A stretch of DNA of 7,220 nt from Planctomycetaceae bacterium (lineage in GTDB: Bacteria; Planctomycetota; Planctomycetia; Pirellulales; UBA1268). The stretch spans positions 1 to 7,220 of the forward strand of contig CANHYS010000097.1 in NCBI GenBank assembly GCA_947464585.1, in the 5' to 3' direction. The notes below the pieces were generated by a model. That model worked only from the letters and a program-made list of their open reading frames with translations, did no database searches and was not told where the DNA came from. Positions 6,512 through 7,220 of this stretch are shown piece by piece. Positions within the stretch are counted from its first letter, which is position 1; each line of letters opens with the position of its first letter. The position numbers were made by a program, and so were the translations under genes.

Positions 6512-7220
6512 ATGCTCACGATTCACGGCAGCCATGGCAGCGGACGGCCGATGTGCGATGGCGCGACCCGTCGGCAGTTTCTCGCGATCGGCGGGCTCTC
6601 CTTCGGCATGGGCGGCCTGTCGCTCGCCAATCTCCTCCGGGCCGAGGAGACAACGGCCAAGGAGACCGGCAGCCGGCCCCGGCACAAGGCGCTGATCAAC
6701 ATCTTCCTGGGCGGTGGTCCGCCGCACCAGGACATGTGGGACCTCAAGCCGGATGCCCCTAGCGAGATCCGCGGCGAGTTCCGGCCGATCGACACGAACG
6801 TTCCGGGGCTGCAGATCTGCGAGGTCTTTCCGAAGCTGGCGACCCGTATGGACAAGTTCGCGGTCATCCGCTCCGTGGTCGGATGCGAGCCGGCCCATGC
6901 CGGGTTTCAGTGCATGACGGGCTGGCCGGAGAGCAGCCTCAAGTCGATCGGCGGCCGGCCATCGATCGGCTCGAGCATCGCCAAGCTCCGCGGGCCGGTC
7001 GACCCGGCGGTGCCCCCCTTCGTCGGCCTCGCAGCCCGCACACAACACGTGCCATGGTCCGATTCCGGTATGCCCGGATTCCTCGGGCCGGCCTTCTCGC
7101 CGTTCAAGCCCGACGGCCCCGACATCGAGAACATGACGCTCAAGTCGATTCCACTCGAACGGCTCGCCGACCGCCGCAGGCTGCTCGCGAGCGTCGATCG
7201 GCTCCGTCGCGACATCGACT
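6512..7220 (+). CDS. DUF1501 family protein with Tat leader (partial, N-terminal 236 codons)
   Basis: The reading frame is open from the ATG at 6512 to the window edge; an in-frame TGA lies at 6485-6487. GAGGG at 6499-6503 gives an 8 nt spaced ribosome binding site. Residues 19-42 form a near-consensus twin-arginine leader, TRRQFLAIGG then GLSFGMGGLSLANLL, so the product should be exported folded by Tat. The family blocks HQDMWDLKPDAP (72-83), EIRGEFRP (85-92), TNVPGLQICE (95-104) and GPVDPAVPPFVGL (161-173) follow in the same order and at almost the same residue numbers as in the divergent neighbour. By eye, 35 of 48 residues are identical over residues 57-104, so the two are paralogues. The C-terminal half, with the expected WGEFGRTP and GRDHWP motifs, is cut off by the right edge. 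Family is firm, substrate unknown. Confidence 0.92.
   Translation, partial: MLTIHGSHGSGRPMCDGATRRQFLAIGGLSFGMGGLSLANLLRAEETTAKETGSRPRHKALINIFLGGGPPHQDMWDLKPDAPSEIRGEFRPIDTNVPGLQICEVFPKLATRMDKFAVIRSVVGCEPAHAGFQCMTGWPESSLKSIGGRPSIGSSIAKLRGPVDPAVPPFVGLAARTQHVPWSDSGMPGFLGPAFSPFKPDGPDIENMTLKSIPLERLADRRRLLASVDRLRRDID

Noticed and set aside
6431..7048. A 205-codon minus-strand open frame in the right-hand part.
   Set aside because: It is antisense to the partial DUF1501 gene beginning at 6512, which has a ribosome binding site, Tat leader and conserved family blocks.

Overview
The window is GC-rich bacterial DNA, packed with genes, and most likely from a member of the Planctomycetota. That assignment is an inference. 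It rests on two adjacent DUF1501 proteins with twin-arginine leaders, a family greatly expanded in planctomycetes, together with the base composition. No rRNA or other taxonomic marker is present.

Layout from left to right. (1) Positions 1-395, minus strand: the N-terminal 131 codons of a [NiFe]-hydrogenase small subunit. It has no export signal and looks like the oxygen-tolerant, high-affinity uptake enzymes (group 1h / 2a type). It runs off the left edge. (2) 409-1152, minus: a six-helix UreH/NicO-like metal permease with a histidine-rich loop, very probably a nickel importer. It lies directly upstream of the small subunit, and its stop codon overlaps that gene's ribosome binding site. (3) 1153-1276: a 124 bp divergent control region. 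(4) 1277-1687 and 1684-2349, plus: hypA and hypB, the nickel-insertion chaperone and GTPase, overlapping by ATGA. (5) 2448-4757, minus: a complete hypF (carbamoyltransferase that starts cyanide-ligand synthesis), convergent with hypB. (6) 4874-6241, minus: a full-length DUF1501 protein with a Tat-type leader. (7) 6242-6511: a 270 bp divergent intergenic region. (8) 6512-7220, plus: the first 236 codons of a second DUF1501 protein, running off the right edge.

The left two thirds form one functional set. The permease would bring in nickel, HypA/HypB would deliver it to the hydrogenase large subunit (not in the window, expected to the left), HypF would begin assembly of the Fe(CN)2CO group, and the small subunit would carry electrons from the active site. 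hypC, hypD, hypE and the maturation protease are not seen. The DUF1501 pair has no evident link to hydrogen metabolism and probably marks the edge of the hydrogenase island.

I found no CRISPR array, insertion sequence, tRNA, rRNA or wholly unknown gene system. The most interesting point is an apparent high-affinity H2-oxidising hydrogenase with a dedicated nickel importer in a planctomycete-like genome.
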